A stretch of DNA of 64,000 nucleotides from Undaria pinnatifida (lineage: Eukaryota; Sar; Phaeophyceae; Laminariales; Alariaceae), in contig JABAKD010000007.1 of NCBI GenBank assembly GCA_012845835.1, positions 9,034,723 to 9,098,722 on the forward strand, given 5' to 3'. Position numbers and translations under genes: made by a program. Every line of letters begins with the position of its first letter. Positions within the stretch are counted from its first letter, which is position 1. The notes under the pieces are model-generated. The model had not been told where the DNA came from and made no database searches. It saw only the letters and a program-made list of their open reading frames with translations. Positions 11,600 to 23,290 of the stretch are shown here, piece by piece.

Positions 11600-12125
11600 A
11601 CCCGGGGCCCCGATGGGCAGTCCCATGGCCTACACGAAGAATACAACGAAATGTGTTATTATATAGAAGAAGAGCAGAAATATCAAGAATAATGTGAAAT
11701 TCCGATGATTTTGAGTTAAGGTTAGGGAGAGCCCAGTCGTTTCAGACAACGCCTTTCAGCCACAAAAAGAGGTATACCTCAAATGGTACCTCGATCGCAA
11801 GCACGCGTCCGACAAACAGGGACTTAGTTCGTAGGAAGGTAGACAAACGCCGTATATACGGTAAGAAAGCGGTGCGCCAGTTTTTTTCTGAGTCTCTCTC
11901 CTCGATTGATTGAGGAGTTCTCCTCTTCTATGTTATATGCCTCACGTCCGAAAACTGACTGTGAGTAAACTGAAAGTAAGTGTATTCCGATGAACTAATC
12001 CGCGGCCTTGCCAGGTATAATACCAGGTAGCATATATATACAAGCAATCGTTTTGCAAAAGACAAAACGGAATTCCGTCGATTTTGCGGGTTGGTTGAGG
12101 ATAGCCTCTCGTCATTATTATTAGT
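11600..12125 (+). mobile_element. Fragments of two MITE-A-like copies
   Basis: 11600-11815 has 'cagtcccatggcctac', 'tccgatgattttgagttaagg' and 'acctcgatcgcaagcacgcgtc', a right half. 11845-12125 starts 'cggtgcgccagttttttt' with 'gaggagttctcc', a left half. Confidence 0.4.
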
Positions 12126-12308
12126 AAAGATGTTGGCCTGCACGTACGTGTCGTGCCGCGCGTTGACAACGCACCGGCCACGTCCAGCAGCTCAATCATC
12201 GAGCTGCCGGGGACACTTATCTATACGTCTAACAGTACGCACGGTAGAAACGTCACCCTTTTAGCCTACTAAAAGTCTCCTCGCCTGCGGAGCTCGATGT
12301 ATACCTTT

Positions 12309-12376
12309 ACCTCACCTTATCTTACCTTACCTTACCTTACCTTACCTTACCTTACCTTACCTTACCTCACCTTACC
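12309..12376 (+). repeat. (CTTAC)n microsatellite
   Basis: About 13 copies of CTTAC with a few base changes at either edge. Confidence 0.95.
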
Positions 12377-12689
12377 TGTAAGTTACCCAAAAAACAAACG
12401 TCTTGAAATATATTTAAACTGATATAACCTCGAACAAACCCCACATGGCCTATATACAACAGTTATAAGTAGCTACAACACTCGAACGTATATTTCGTCT
12501 ACGTAGTCTATATGTATACTGCGGGAAAAGGGATGTGACATCACCACCACTTACTTTGGGCTTATAAAGAGTGCCGTCTTTCCGAAAAAAAAAAAAAAGG
12601 CAAAAACTGCTACCAGGTACATACATTTATTATAAAGAATGAAAAAACATTTTCATTATAATATTATAGTTGCCGTGTGCGTGCACAGA

Positions 12690-12925
12690 TTGATCAACAT
12701 CAATCACCCTGTTGACCCTGGTACTAAGCTAGCTAGCTCTAAGAAGGGGAGTCGCCGACCCTTATCATTGGTGAAGACACACACACCTCCTCTAGCAAAA
12801 TATACGCGCGATCTCGGAGTACAGCAGTATCACACACAGCCTGTCTGTCAAGATGAGTTTCGACGAAATTTTTCGATCTCGTCTCGCAGCTATCTGCTGG
12901 TTGGTGGTTGGAGTGTATTTTTTTG
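12690..12925 (-). repeat. Repeat C, reverse copy
   Basis: It carries 'caccctgttgaccctggtac', 'ggggagtcgccgacc', 'gaagacacacac' and 'gatgagtttcgacgaaattttt', in reverse order relative to 10798. The poly-G part is absent. Confidence 0.6.
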
Positions 12926-13095
12926 TTTGTACCTGTATTATTGTCGTACCACGCGTCCAGGGGTAAGGGTAGGGGACGAGTTTGAAGTGCATCGGGAGCA
13001 GGCGTACGAAATCCGCGCGAGGCACCACGATGATGGTATAATGTATGTCTGCAGCGTCGCACGTTCATTCTAGACGGTTGGTCTAGGACAGGTCT

Positions 13096-13491
13096 ACCCG
13101 TGTGCTGCGATAGATAGAGGTGTGCACCACTGTTTTTTTTCCGAGGTTCCTTGATTTGGGCGCTTCAGACAGACCTCTCTCCCAAAAAACAAATTTTGGA
13201 GGAGAAAAACAAACCTGCTACGTACCGGATAAAAAAATCCCATCTGGCCGAAAAGGTGCACTCGACCAGAAGAACCATTGCAACAAAAAAAATGGCCTCT
13301 TTGCGACGATTTGTGGATAAAAAAAGATCCCATGGCCTTTTAAGGTGCACGAAACGACCAGAACCATGCAACAAAAAAAAAAATGGCTTTTTTTTTTTGC
13401 GACGATTTTGGGTTAAGGAGCCCCGTCGTTCGTTCAGAAAAAAAAAATCGGACGAGAAGTGCTACCTCCACCGTATGGTAGCACGCGTGTC
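13096..13491 (+). mobile_element. MITE-A with internal duplication (396 bp)
   Basis: It runs from 'cccgtgtgctgcgat' to 'ggtagcacgcgtgtc'. The middle block 'atcccat.tggcc...aggtgcac...cgaccagaa.ccat.gcaacaaaaaa..atggc' occurs twice in tandem (about 13229-13295 and 13328-13390), which explains the extra length. Confidence 0.65.
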
Positions 13492-13494
13492 GAA

Positions 13495-16400
13495 AATTCG
13501 ACAACTAACTACCTGCCGTTCGTTGCTTTTATTTTTTTCAACTTCCTTTCATTTGTTTACTTCCTCTGTACCCCTGGGCTCCTCCTCCTGTACTCCAGTA
13601 AGCGGGAAGAAGCGCGAGAGCGTGATGATTGATTGTTAGCGAAATTCGATAAAAATCGACGGACATATATATCAAGCTGAACCAAGTGGGAAATAAATGC
13701 CGAAGCCTACGCGCGAAAAAAAATGGAGGTAAGTGCCGGGAGGGGGGGAATGGGGGGGGGATAGAATAAGAGAAGACATGCTTGACCACGCGGCTTGTCC
13801 AGAAGGTCGCTGACGGTGGAAACTCTTGCGAGTTGAGCTGGAGAATAAAAGGAGTTGGTATTAACAAGAAAAGAAGAGGCGTTATTGGCCTGTAGTATGA
13901 CACTTACTTACTTACTTACTTGGGCAACCTTGTATTACTAACAAAACGCAGAATAATTCGATGCGCGACTTGACGAGGGAAGAAAAAATGCTGATGAAGT
14001 ATTCTCGCGAGAAAAACGAAGTCACGTACCGTACTGGGGAGGGGGGGGAGAAGCGCCTGCTTAGTAACCCCGGACTAGGGGGGAGCGCGAGAGCACGTAT
14101 TATTGCGAGGGTAATACATGGAGTGAACTAAAAAACCAAGCCGCGCGCATTTTTCCTGAGGACCCTTGATTTGGTTTGATCGCAGTCAGAGTCATCGATC
14201 TGTGTAATCGCTGTATGTACACGTGGTCCCAAAGAGGTCGGTAGAAACGATCACACACAGCAGCAAGCAGACAAATAAATGCGTCGATTCACGCACGTAC
14301 GTGGTGGAACAGAGGGTGGCTTGCGGCTTACCGCAAGAAAAAGCTTTAGGCCGAGAGAGGCACAGGTCGATTCCCTCTCCGGCTCTTTTCCGTGGCGTGG
14401 AGCACTGAGCCAGACGCTAAATTAGATGACAGCAGTCACCAATCCGCGTGGTGCACTATGCCTGCCTGAAGAAATTGGTTGTAGCAATCTTCTTGTGGGT
14501 TACGTTCCGTCGAGTTCTCTTTCCGGAAAGTAATGTCAATGAGCCAATCCAGGATGCTTCTTCCTTTTCATAACGAAGTGGATGTGGGGGGGGGTTAACT
14601 CTGCCGCTGCGGTTGCATGGGGAAGGGGAAGCGAGAAAGGGGGGTACTCGTACACATATCTAGCATGTGAACCGGTTCTGGAGGTTGAATGTAACGTACT
14701 GCATGCATGATGCTTTTTCTTTACGTTGCCTTGTCTTGATTTTCGTCACCCTCGCAGAAGATGGAAATTGGTTGCTGCGCGTCTGCAATGTGTATGTCAT
14801 CACCGCGTTTTTTTTTGGAGTTTTGGTATAAGTCCACTCACCACACTCTCGTACACCGTCGGACCGCGGCAGTTGGTAAGTGGCAACGAAAGCGAATGCA
14901 CGTGCTCTGCTCGCAGATTCTATGTTTCCTTACTATATTTTTAAAATACAACAATCAATGCTACTGATGATGTACTTCGAAGTATATATTCTGGCTTACT
15001 TGAGACTCATTTTCAATGCACCAATACTATCAATACATTATTGTTTGTGTCAGACTCATTTTCATGTTCATATCCACATAGTCTATGCATAGGGTAACGC
15101 ACAGCTACTACTACTACTACAGCAATTCAAGACATGAATCGATCTCCACATCCGCCGGAGACGATGAACAGTCAGTCACGCCTGCGTTCAACAAGAAGAG
15201 TTGAAACTTAACACTTGTCAAGCAAATGTGTAGCGTAACAGTGAGGTCGCGTAAAAAAGATGACACAGCGGTGGGGGTATGACAAGGAACGTCTTGTGTG
15301 GATAACACGACGGGTGATTTTGTGTACGAAGCGGCTGGTGTGTAGTGCCACAGGGCGCCATGGTGTCGTCTTGCAACCCGCCTGCGTTTCAGCTTTCATG
15401 CAGAAACGAGATGAGGTGAAAATATCGTCGTCATCACCATCATTAAATTTTGGGATCAAGCACAACGACGGAAAATGGACCACAAAAGCTCTTCTACGGA
15501 GCTACTACTTACTGCATGTATTGCTACGCTGTCTATGAGGTGCCTGGTATCGGTATTTTGACGCGTGCTACCACACGATAGAAGTACGTAGCACGCTGGG
15601 ATTCACTTTTATTTTTTGTCCTCGGACGGATGGGGAAAAATAAAGCCTGTAATTAAGCTCACCACATTTCCACATATTTTCATACACGCGTCGTGGGTCA
15701 ATTTCATTCAATGTCATTCGCAATCCAGCGCTAGCTGGCGTCGATTATCGTGGTAGCGATAGCGCGAGCTGTCCCTACCGGTGGTCTCCGTTACCACTCC
15801 ACCCAGCAGCGCAAGCTGCTGCTGCTGCTGTTGTTGTATACGGATGAGTGAGTGCGGGTCGACCCGGCCTGACCCCTGGGGCTCAGGTGCGGTAGAGATA
15901 GCCACCCGAACACCGTCATCATTCTGGGTAGCGTGGAGGATTTGCGCAAGCTTACTCACCAACAAAACCCCCGGCCATTGTGAGTAAAACAGCCTTCCGC
16001 CGGACTTGGTCCAGTTACAGTCCACCCTACCCATCCGGGCGTTGGTCCGATGTTCGGGCAAAAACAAATTCCCGGATGACACAGGGCTCGTTAACCCCAA
16101 AAATCATCAGACCGCGTTTTGTTCCTGGTCTCTTTTTTGCTCGTAATGAGTACATGTCTGTAATCGATTTAGCGATAACCGGGAGGCAGTCTCCCAGCGT
16201 CGAAATAGATGAGAAGCGGTGGCTTCAGAGCCTCCCTGAGTTGCACCACCGCACTGCATTGAGTCAAGGTGTGCCCATGATAGACCTGGCAGCTCTTACA
16301 TGGAATCACGCCCTGTATCGCTTGAGACCGTCTCACTTCCACCTGTTGCCGACCCAAACGTTTTTCCTTGCAAGCCACCATCAGCTAATGCTGCAAAGTA

Positions 16401-16560
16401 CTTAGACTACCCGCTAGCGTGTCGAGATGCGTCCACTGGTAGGTGCTCGGCTCGGGATGGGTTCACGGATGGGTTCTCATGGTGGCGGCACGGAAGGAGT
16501 ACATGTATTAGTCTAGACACGAAATAAAATACAGAAGAACAAGGAAGGGTAAATGTAGAC
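13495..16560. other. Gene-poor stretch with microsatellites
   Basis: It holds (ACTT)n at about 13902-13921 and a CTG/TTG run at about 15812-15836. There is a very short MITE-A end pair at about 15560-15598 ('gacgcgtgctac' and 'gtagcacgc' almost touching). A reverse MITE-A-like 'gttaaccccaaaaatc' lies near 16090. No gene is recognised. Confidence 0.4.
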
Positions 16561-16688
16561 TATGTGTAGACTATATACCAAGATATGAAGATGAAGTATT
16601 GGGGCCCTTCAAAGGTCCATATAGTGTGCCTTGGGAGAAACATGCCTGTTGTCTCCACGAACTCCCCGACGGTTTCATATCCATCGAT

Positions 16689-16726
16689 AGAGCTGATACC
16701 ACCGGGCCCGCGGTCGCGAGTCGGTT
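16689..16726 (+). repeat. 38-bp repeat, left partner
   Basis: 'gagctgataccaccgggccc' followed by 'gcggtcgcgagtcggt' is nearly the same as 19689-19725. The two copies flank the Gypsy relic, so they may be remains of its LTRs. The homology outside the 38 bases is not visible to me. Confidence 0.4.
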
Positions 16727-16900
16727 CAATTCAATTGAATGGGTCAAGTTCTGCTTACTGCCCAAACGTGACCTATTTGCTCTTCGGAGGCCGGGAAGTA
16801 CTGTTTTGCGTGTTGGTGTGGGACACCAGACGAAAGCAACGGAAGACCCTACAGCAGCAGGAGGAGCGCGAGCGCAGGGCGCTGGCGGAGTTCATTCTAC

Positions 16901-17945
16901 GTGTTGATTGCCACAAAGGTGGAGGGCCGAGCCGGTAGCGGGCTGAAGCCGGAAGTCAAGGTGGCGATAGGGGGAGACAGGCAGCCTGGGTCGGGTGGTG
17001 ATGTTGTTACACTCGAAGATATGCGCGAATTTATGTTACTTTTTCGGAGTACGAGCAGCAGATGCGTATCACAAACCAAGATGGGGGAGACCGGGTGCTA
17101 GTGAAGAGGCGAGAGCTGGTAGATTCCGCGACCCAAATGATGGTTGCTGATGAGGTCTGCGGTGGCAAACCTTGGGCCGATCTTCCGAGAAGGAGCTAAA
17201 GAATGCAAGGGCTGAAAACGTTTGCGGGCGTTGATGTACAGCAGACGAGTGACGACAAATTTCGCCGCCAAATATTCCGTGTGCTGAATATGGATGCGAG
17301 CACGCCGGCAGATAGCAAGGTGTTTACGCAACAACGTGCACTGCGGAAATACATTGCTGACAGCGGGCTCACGGAGGTGGTTCAGCCCGACGGTCGTCAG
17401 CACACGCTGAAGCATGGCAACGTGCTGGTGGAGGCGATAGCAGCGGGAGTTGAGCCACTCGAGTTTCGCCGCACGGTGGAAAGGAAGATGCGATTCAATC
17501 TCGTAACGATTGAGCCTAACGCACTGTTAAACATTGTTGCCAAGCAGCGACGGGACAAGAAGGCATTGAGGCAAACGATGCTAAACGTCGGCAAACGAAA
17601 AAATGGCGTGACGCTGGGTCGGTGGCTGCTGCGGGGACCAAGCCGCAAGGAAGTGCTGCTGACGACCACGACTCACGTAAGAGTGCCAAGGCCGCTGGTG
17701 TGAAAGCAGAGCGAAACCGTCGGTACGGCAAGAACGAGTGTTTTGCGTATGGCAAGCAAGGTCACAAGCAGCGAGGTTGCCACCAAAGCCGGCAGGGGTA
17801 AGGTGGGAAGAGGCGTCCATGGCCAGAGCCTCGGCCAGACCCCCATACAGCAGCAGCAGTCCACAAGCCGTGCCGCTCAGCATACCCGGAGCAAGACCAT
17901 CGGGATGCCCCCTGCTTCTGCCACACCTCGAGCTAGTGGGTAACA
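16901..17945 (+). pseudogene. Gypsy-type gag, frameshifted
   Basis: The longest intact block (17203-17703) encodes FAGVDVQQTSDDKFRRQIFR, later RALRKYIADSGLTEVVQPDG and a KMRFNL segment, the style of a capsid domain. At 17739-17780, in another frame, lies a CCHC zinc knuckle (C-x2-Y-x4-H-x4-C) whose second Cys is Tyr. In an active element Gag packages RNA and the knuckle binds it. The frame change and lost Cys show decay. Leader coding before 17203 is scattered over frames. Confidence 0.65.
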
Positions 17946-18237
17946 GATCGCCTCAAAAGCGGTGGTTACAGAGACCGAACCTGTTGCGGTTGAAGCTTCT
18001 ACGCAGACGGGTGACGATTATGTGTACATTCGAGTGCCGCGGGAGAAGATGGCGCCAGTGGATAACGGGATCACCGAGGCGGTGCGTCACGATGTTTCAC
18101 AGAGCGCTCGGCCACAGAATGCAACGCCAGCTCTTCACTCCGTTCCGGTTCAACTGCCAGCACCGTTCGTTGTCGCAGCAGTGGCGTGGTGACCCCGGCA
18201 CCATTTCATACGAGCGTGTCTCCGTCTTACAACTTAA

Positions 18238-19120
18238 TTGGGTGATAATACGAACGTGGATACGGTGGAGACCGAACCGCATTTGGAGGCCCTGACGCAG
18301 CGTATCGCGGGGCTTCTTGCGGTTCCCGGTGCTTCCGCGGCTGCTAAGGACAAGGTGCTAATGGATTATGGTTCAAGCATTACAGTAATGTCCGAGGAGC
18401 TGGTAGGGGCCCTGCGGGGGCAGCCAGGGATGACGCAAGCCGCGATAACGCTGGCGCTTGTTGGGTATGAGCGCGTGGTGACTTCGTTGGGCCAGGAGTG
18501 TGATATTGAGACGCAATCAATCGTGTCCGTTCCATTTAACTATCGAAACACCATGGGGACCAGTCTGGCTTACCATGCCATTAATCGTGCTCCCTGGGGA
18601 AGGAAATGTATTTATCATCGGGCAGAAGATGCTCAGCGTCAACGTCATGGCGCAGCTAAAGGCATTTGTACTGAAGGCATGTGGGTGTTAAAGTGGCGCT
18701 GGGGTGGAGATTACAGCTCGTGCTGTGGGCGAGCCCAACGCTGTGTTGCTGTGCTGCGGGCGGCGATGGCTGTCACGGCGTTCGGGCCGGGCGGCGATGC
18801 GCCAGGTGACGTAGACAATAACGTCACACTGATGCTGCGCCGTCTCAACCAACCATGATATTCCAGGATTCCGAGATAGAGATGCGCGGTCGTGTGCGCG
18901 TGTTGGAGATAGCGGTCAATAACGCTGATGGCCATGGCTTCCCGCCGGAATATGCGAAGGTGCTGCGCGATATCGTTTTTCGCGCGCACCTTGACGTGTT
19001 TCGTGGGGCGTTTTTGGGCGACCCACCTGCGCGCGCGGGGCCTATGACGGTGCGTCTTCAACCAGGTGCAAGGGTGGTGCGAGCGAACTCCCAGCCAGAA
19101 GGTAATTGCCTATCGTAAAA
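18238..19120 (+). pseudogene. Gypsy protease and pre-RT segment, broken
   Basis: An aspartic-protease block reads VLMDYGSSITVMSEELVGAL. The catalytic Asp codon is at 18364, and the usual Ser/Thr after Asp is Tyr. The C-terminal half continues only in other frames. The segment 18855-19118 encodes DIVFRAHLDVFRGAFLGDPP, the linker that normally precedes reverse transcriptase in this Gypsy lineage. The RT itself is missing, because the reading stops near 19085 and goes directly into chromodomain-like sequence. Confidence 0.65.
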
Positions 19121-19138
19121 GTGCAGTAGTCTACCCGC

Positions 19139-19366
19139 GACTACCGCTCGGTGGTGACATCGATCGGCGTCGAGGTGGCCGGGGAAGGATTGGAGGAGGC
19201 GGCGACCACCTGGGTGCCGGCGAACACCTGGGAGCCGGCGAACACCTGGGAGTCGGTGTCGCGCGTGTTTCATTACGCGCCGGCCGTGATGAAAAAGCTC
19301 AAGGCACTGTGGCTGAAGATGGGGCAGAAGCGGGCGCTCGTACAGGGGTATGAGCAGCGTTGGTGA
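19139..19366 (+). pseudogene. C-terminal chromodomain-like tail of a Gypsy integrase
   Basis: The frame 19151-19366 encodes GEGLEEAATTW, a repeated PANTWE, and VFHYAPAVMKKLKAL followed by a basic end. This is the pattern of chromoviral integrase tails (charged segment, W.P, then an APAV-type helix). An 18-base unit is repeated about 2.5 times (19216-19260), duplicating the W.P part. It belongs with the gag and protease upstream as one element with RT, RNase H and the integrase core deleted. Confidence 0.5.
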
Positions 19367-19688
19367 TCATACCTGTGGTTTTTTGGGGGCCTCCTTGTTT
19401 TTGGGTTGCTGTCTTTCGGTATTATCTGAATTGAATTCCTAGTTTTTTTGGCATGGTGTTTCTGCATGTACCGCTGTGGTCGTATCATTAGGCATTTTAC
19501 CTGCCGTGCATAGAATGCGTGGACACAATGTAACAGGGAATTCCACTGTCGCTGTTGGCGTTTCTTGTGAGCTTTTGAAAAACGGACGGGAAGATCCATG
19601 GATGATGGCATGGCACTTCCCCGTGTGATAACGAATGAACTATTGCATTGTGGATAACCGCACTCCGAGCGTACGAGGGGAAGTCCTT

Positions 19689-19725
19689 GGAGCCGATACC
19701 ACCTGGCCCGTGGTCGCGAGTCGGT
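19689..19725 (+). repeat. 38-bp repeat, right partner
   Basis: 'gagccgataccacctggccc' then 'gtggtcgcgagtcggt', the partner of 16689-16726. Confidence 0.4.
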
Positions 19726-20030
19726 ACAGTAGAGACCTGGGAACGTCACCGACGATGGAGCAATCCTGCCACTCTGTTCCTGTATTGGAAATTGGTTCGG
19801 GTCCATCTAACCAGGCGGTGTGCAGCGATGCCGGCTCCGGGCTTCTGCTTAGATCAGGAATGTACGGCACGTGTGGTGTTGTTGTTTCTCGAATTCCAGC
19901 AAGCGCGATTGTTTCCTTCGTTGCGCTACCTATATATCATATGTAGCTGCACAATATTAGAGAGATGGTACTCATTCCATCAGCAATGTCGTTGCCATCC
20001 ACTAAATGCTACATAACACAAGGTATCTGG

Positions 20031-20700
20031 TAGTACGTGCATACAGCAGGAGCTCAGCCCCATACATGTTGCAGCATCGCTGCAGATAGTCCCGTAAGTA
20101 CATACCAGTATGTTATATAACTTGGTGATGTATCTGGTATCTGATACCGGTATACAATACCAGATACACAGCAGTGCTGTCATTCTTGATCCACACATGG
20201 AGAGTATGAATGTAGATATCATATAGATTGTCGGGATCGATACCCTTTAAGTTACAACAGTATCATATAGGATCCAGACCCCATCATATGGTCATGACTA
20301 CGAATCCTAAGACACTAGTTGTCGTGGCAACCCTAAGGCTAGCGGGCCCTGCACTGGAGTCATGTCTTATTGGGGTCATGTAGCTTGGTGTATGTTTGAG
20401 GGACACGCGCATCACGCGCTTACTCGGCCCCTCGCATTAAATGTCTCACTAGTTAACTCTGTTGGAGACAACTAACGAATGCACTGGCCTCAGGCCACCA
20501 ACATCATGGGTCTGACTAACAATGATACGAGAGAGCTTGATGGTCTACGAACAAGTTCACCTCACAATGAGCTGAAGCGTTCGTGCTCACAACAACCATC
20601 AGCTTTATCTTCGCCGGCCATCGGCAAATGAACTTGACATCGCGCACGCATCAGTATGAGCTGATACACACGCAACCATACAATCCAAGAGGTTATGAGC
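20031..20700 (+). repeat. LTR-like direct repeat, copy 1
   Basis: It aligns over its whole length with 26503-27140. Shared blocks in order are 'tagtacg', 'tgttg.agcatcgctgca.gtagtccc', 'acacagcagtgctgtcat', 'gggtcatgtcttgg/attggggtcatgtag', 'gagggaca.gcgcatca', 'aggccacc.acatcatgggtct' and 'atcttcgccgg'. It contains a TGTTG start of the kind common in Copia LTRs (20067). It precedes a Copia gag, so a 5' LTR is a reasonable reading. Confidence 0.6.
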
Positions 20701-21587
20701 CTCGTGTCGCGCAAACTCTGTCGGAGTTACTTCGACACGGTGCTGACCGTGGGCCATCCCGAGCACGATTGGCTTGCTTCGAAACTGGAATCAAGGTTTC
20801 ACGACTCGAAAGAAACGTTTGGAGATCTCTAGAGAAGAGCCTCGGGCACCCCGAATTTTGTGTCGAGAATCAGCGATACTTTATGGTGTGAACCTTAGAC
20901 TATAGCAAACTTGAGGCGGCGTATAAACGTCCTACACAGAGGTCCACCACAACTGCCATACTACTGCGGCAAGTTAGATTGCCAGGTCCGTGTGAGATGC
21001 TCCGAAACGCTGCGACCCTTCGTATTTCGTTAGAGCGCTCCCGCTGCAAAGGTTCAATTGTCAAGAATTCATCGTTCGTCGGAAACTCTGTTGCTTGGTC
21101 GATCTACCCATACTACATCTACAACAAGGAGGGAACTACGAGCGAGTGTGCGTCGTGAATTTATCACAAGCAAATTCAACTACTGCTGTGCTAGTGCTAG
21201 GATGGTTGTAGCTGTGCCAAGAGATTATGAAGGGCTGTTAACAGCACTACACGACGTACGTCAATGTAGGTAGAATCCTATCGCCTATTGGGTGAGCTGA
21301 AATGACTATTTGTGCGTTACGTTTTGACGAGCAATTTGGTCGCTGCACACTGACGGTGTCGATGCTGCGCGTGCCTACGGTTCTCCACAGCGATGTTTAT
21401 GGCAACTGCTGTACTGTATACCGCTTACTGCGGTTCGGACCGCTGGCACTGTTGTGTGAGAAACCCACAGCGTCTATACTACTACGTGTTGCGGTGACAT
21501 CAGCACCTACTGCTGCTTTTGCGCCGCGACAGAAAAAAAAAAACTCGAATTAAGCTTGACAATATATGACGTATGACGACAACAACA
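20700..21587. other. Presumed 5' leader of the Copia relic; no clear gene
   Basis: Frames here have no recognisable motif. The position between LTR-like repeat and gag suggests leader sequence. Confidence 0.3.
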
Positions 21588-21835
21588 GACGCATGCTACC
21601 GTAGAGGCGCACCCTTTTCCTTGAGGCTACTCACTACAGCAGCTCTGTGCTGTGCCTGACCGAAAAACTGGCTTGGAAGAAACCGAAAGTGCAACCCAAT
21701 GACGGAACTCATGGCCTAGGTTGTAAATCTAGCATACATTGCAAACAATGGCATTACGATGCATTGGGTGTTATGGACCATCGTCATTCACGAGGCATAA
21801 TAGCCAAAAGTGCTCCCTCCATCGTAGCACGCTTC
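21588..21835 (+). mobile_element. MITE-A, full length (248 bp)
   Basis: It runs from GACGCATGCTACCGTAGAGG to CCTCCATCGTAGCACGCTTC, with 'accgaaaaactggcttgg', 'catggccta' and 'ccaaaagtgct' inside. AACA stands directly on both sides (21584-21587 and 21836-21839), a candidate 4-bp target duplication. It sits inside the Copia relic and is therefore younger than it. Confidence 0.65.
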
Positions 21836-22076
21836 AACAATCTTCGCCATTACATGTTGGGAGCTCTGTTTGGTCGTGGTCTACGACGTGCTGTAGACCG
21901 TAAGCGTCGGGAACTTCGAACGACACCTGGCACGAATATAAACTCCACCACAACTTCCGTTTTAACAAAAAAATAGGAATCTGCTTTGTACCTCGATTCA
22001 CGTTCAATACTGGAAGTCGGAAAAGACCCGGGACCCTCGAGCAAACAACGAGAACAACTTCACCACAAATCTCGGC

Positions 22077-23290
22077 TGTACTACTCCAACGACTGACTGC
22101 GGGTATCTAACAAGACCATCCTGCGAAGATCTGCCAAGATAGAAGACTCTTCGAGCAACAACGGCGAATTTTCCGACGCCATCAATAGACTGGGGAACTT
22201 CGACGGCAGAATGCCGGACGGCTGCCGAGGTTGGCAAAAGAAGATTGTCGTAATACTTGGTAAAGCACGCCGCGATGTCGCAAACTTGGTTAATGCGAAG
22301 GCCCGACCGACCGAGGACTCGGCCGACACACAGATCCTCCATACGCATCCATTGCTCTTGGAGTGCAGGATACTCTCGATCTGGATTCCTCCGCGTACGA
22401 TAAGGCCAACGAGGACATCTACGCGGATATTTTCATGCTGACGGAAGCACCGGTGTCCCTACTAGTACTCAAGCATGAGGACAAGACCGGGATCCGTGGC
22501 AACGAGCAAAAGACTGTGCGGGAGTTGGTGGCGAAACACAACAAGGTCACCAACGAAGTCATCCGCGCAACCAAGGAGACGCCGGTCAACTCCTGCCTGG
22601 AGCCCGGGGAAGATCCGGATGAGTACTTGATAGAGAAAATTATCGCGCGTTCTGAGCACAAGATAGGTGATCTTATCTCCGATCGGACACTCAAGGGCAT
22701 ATGGGTCCAGGGGTTTGCTGCAGATTACACGAATACTAAGCTGGTGATGTACCGCAACCCCACCTTCGACATCAACCAGATGCAGAGCACAACGAGCCGC
22801 CTTTACCTGGACGACCTTCCACGTCCCGAAGGATCAAAGGGAGCGATCGCTGGCCGTGGCATCAACATGACAGCGGAAACATCGACCTGCTACATCTGCG
22901 GGAAGCAGAGATACTACGCGCGTAACTTCCAAACGAACGAGAACAAGAATGATTCCTGGAACACCGGAGCCAAGGGCACGGCTGGACGAAAGCGATACTC
23001 TGTACAAGAGACGAATTATCTCAACGACGAAGACTGCTACGAACAAGACATGGAACGCCGTGCCCACCGACGGGACTGGTGGCTGACAATGGCGGAAGAG
23101 GTTTGCACCCCAACGGCGGCAGATTCACGATGCTAGTGGACCGTGGCATGTCGGACCACTTGGTTGACGATGGACGGATTCCAAGAATGCGTCACGGCAT
23201 GACGGATTGCAAGAAGTTGAAGGAGCCGAGACCCATCGTGACCGCCGGTAACGAGAGGACATTCGCGACTGCCACTGGCGCTATCTAACG
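22077..23290 (+). pseudogene. Copia gag and protease start, frameshifted
   Basis: The block 22363-23136 encodes a Copia-type Gag: helical capsid-like sequence with KHNKVTNEVIRATKETP, then PGEDPDEYLIEKI and a zinc knuckle at 22888-22929. The knuckle reads C-x2-C-x4-Y-x4-F, so its His and last Cys are lost. The preceding 22209-22360 segment (GRMPDGCRGWQKKIVVILGK) is in another frame. The protease motif, normally D-S-G-A-S-DH, appears in a third frame from 23139 as DRGMSDHLVDD. The order gag then protease and the DH after the active site are typical of Copia. Confidence 0.75.
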
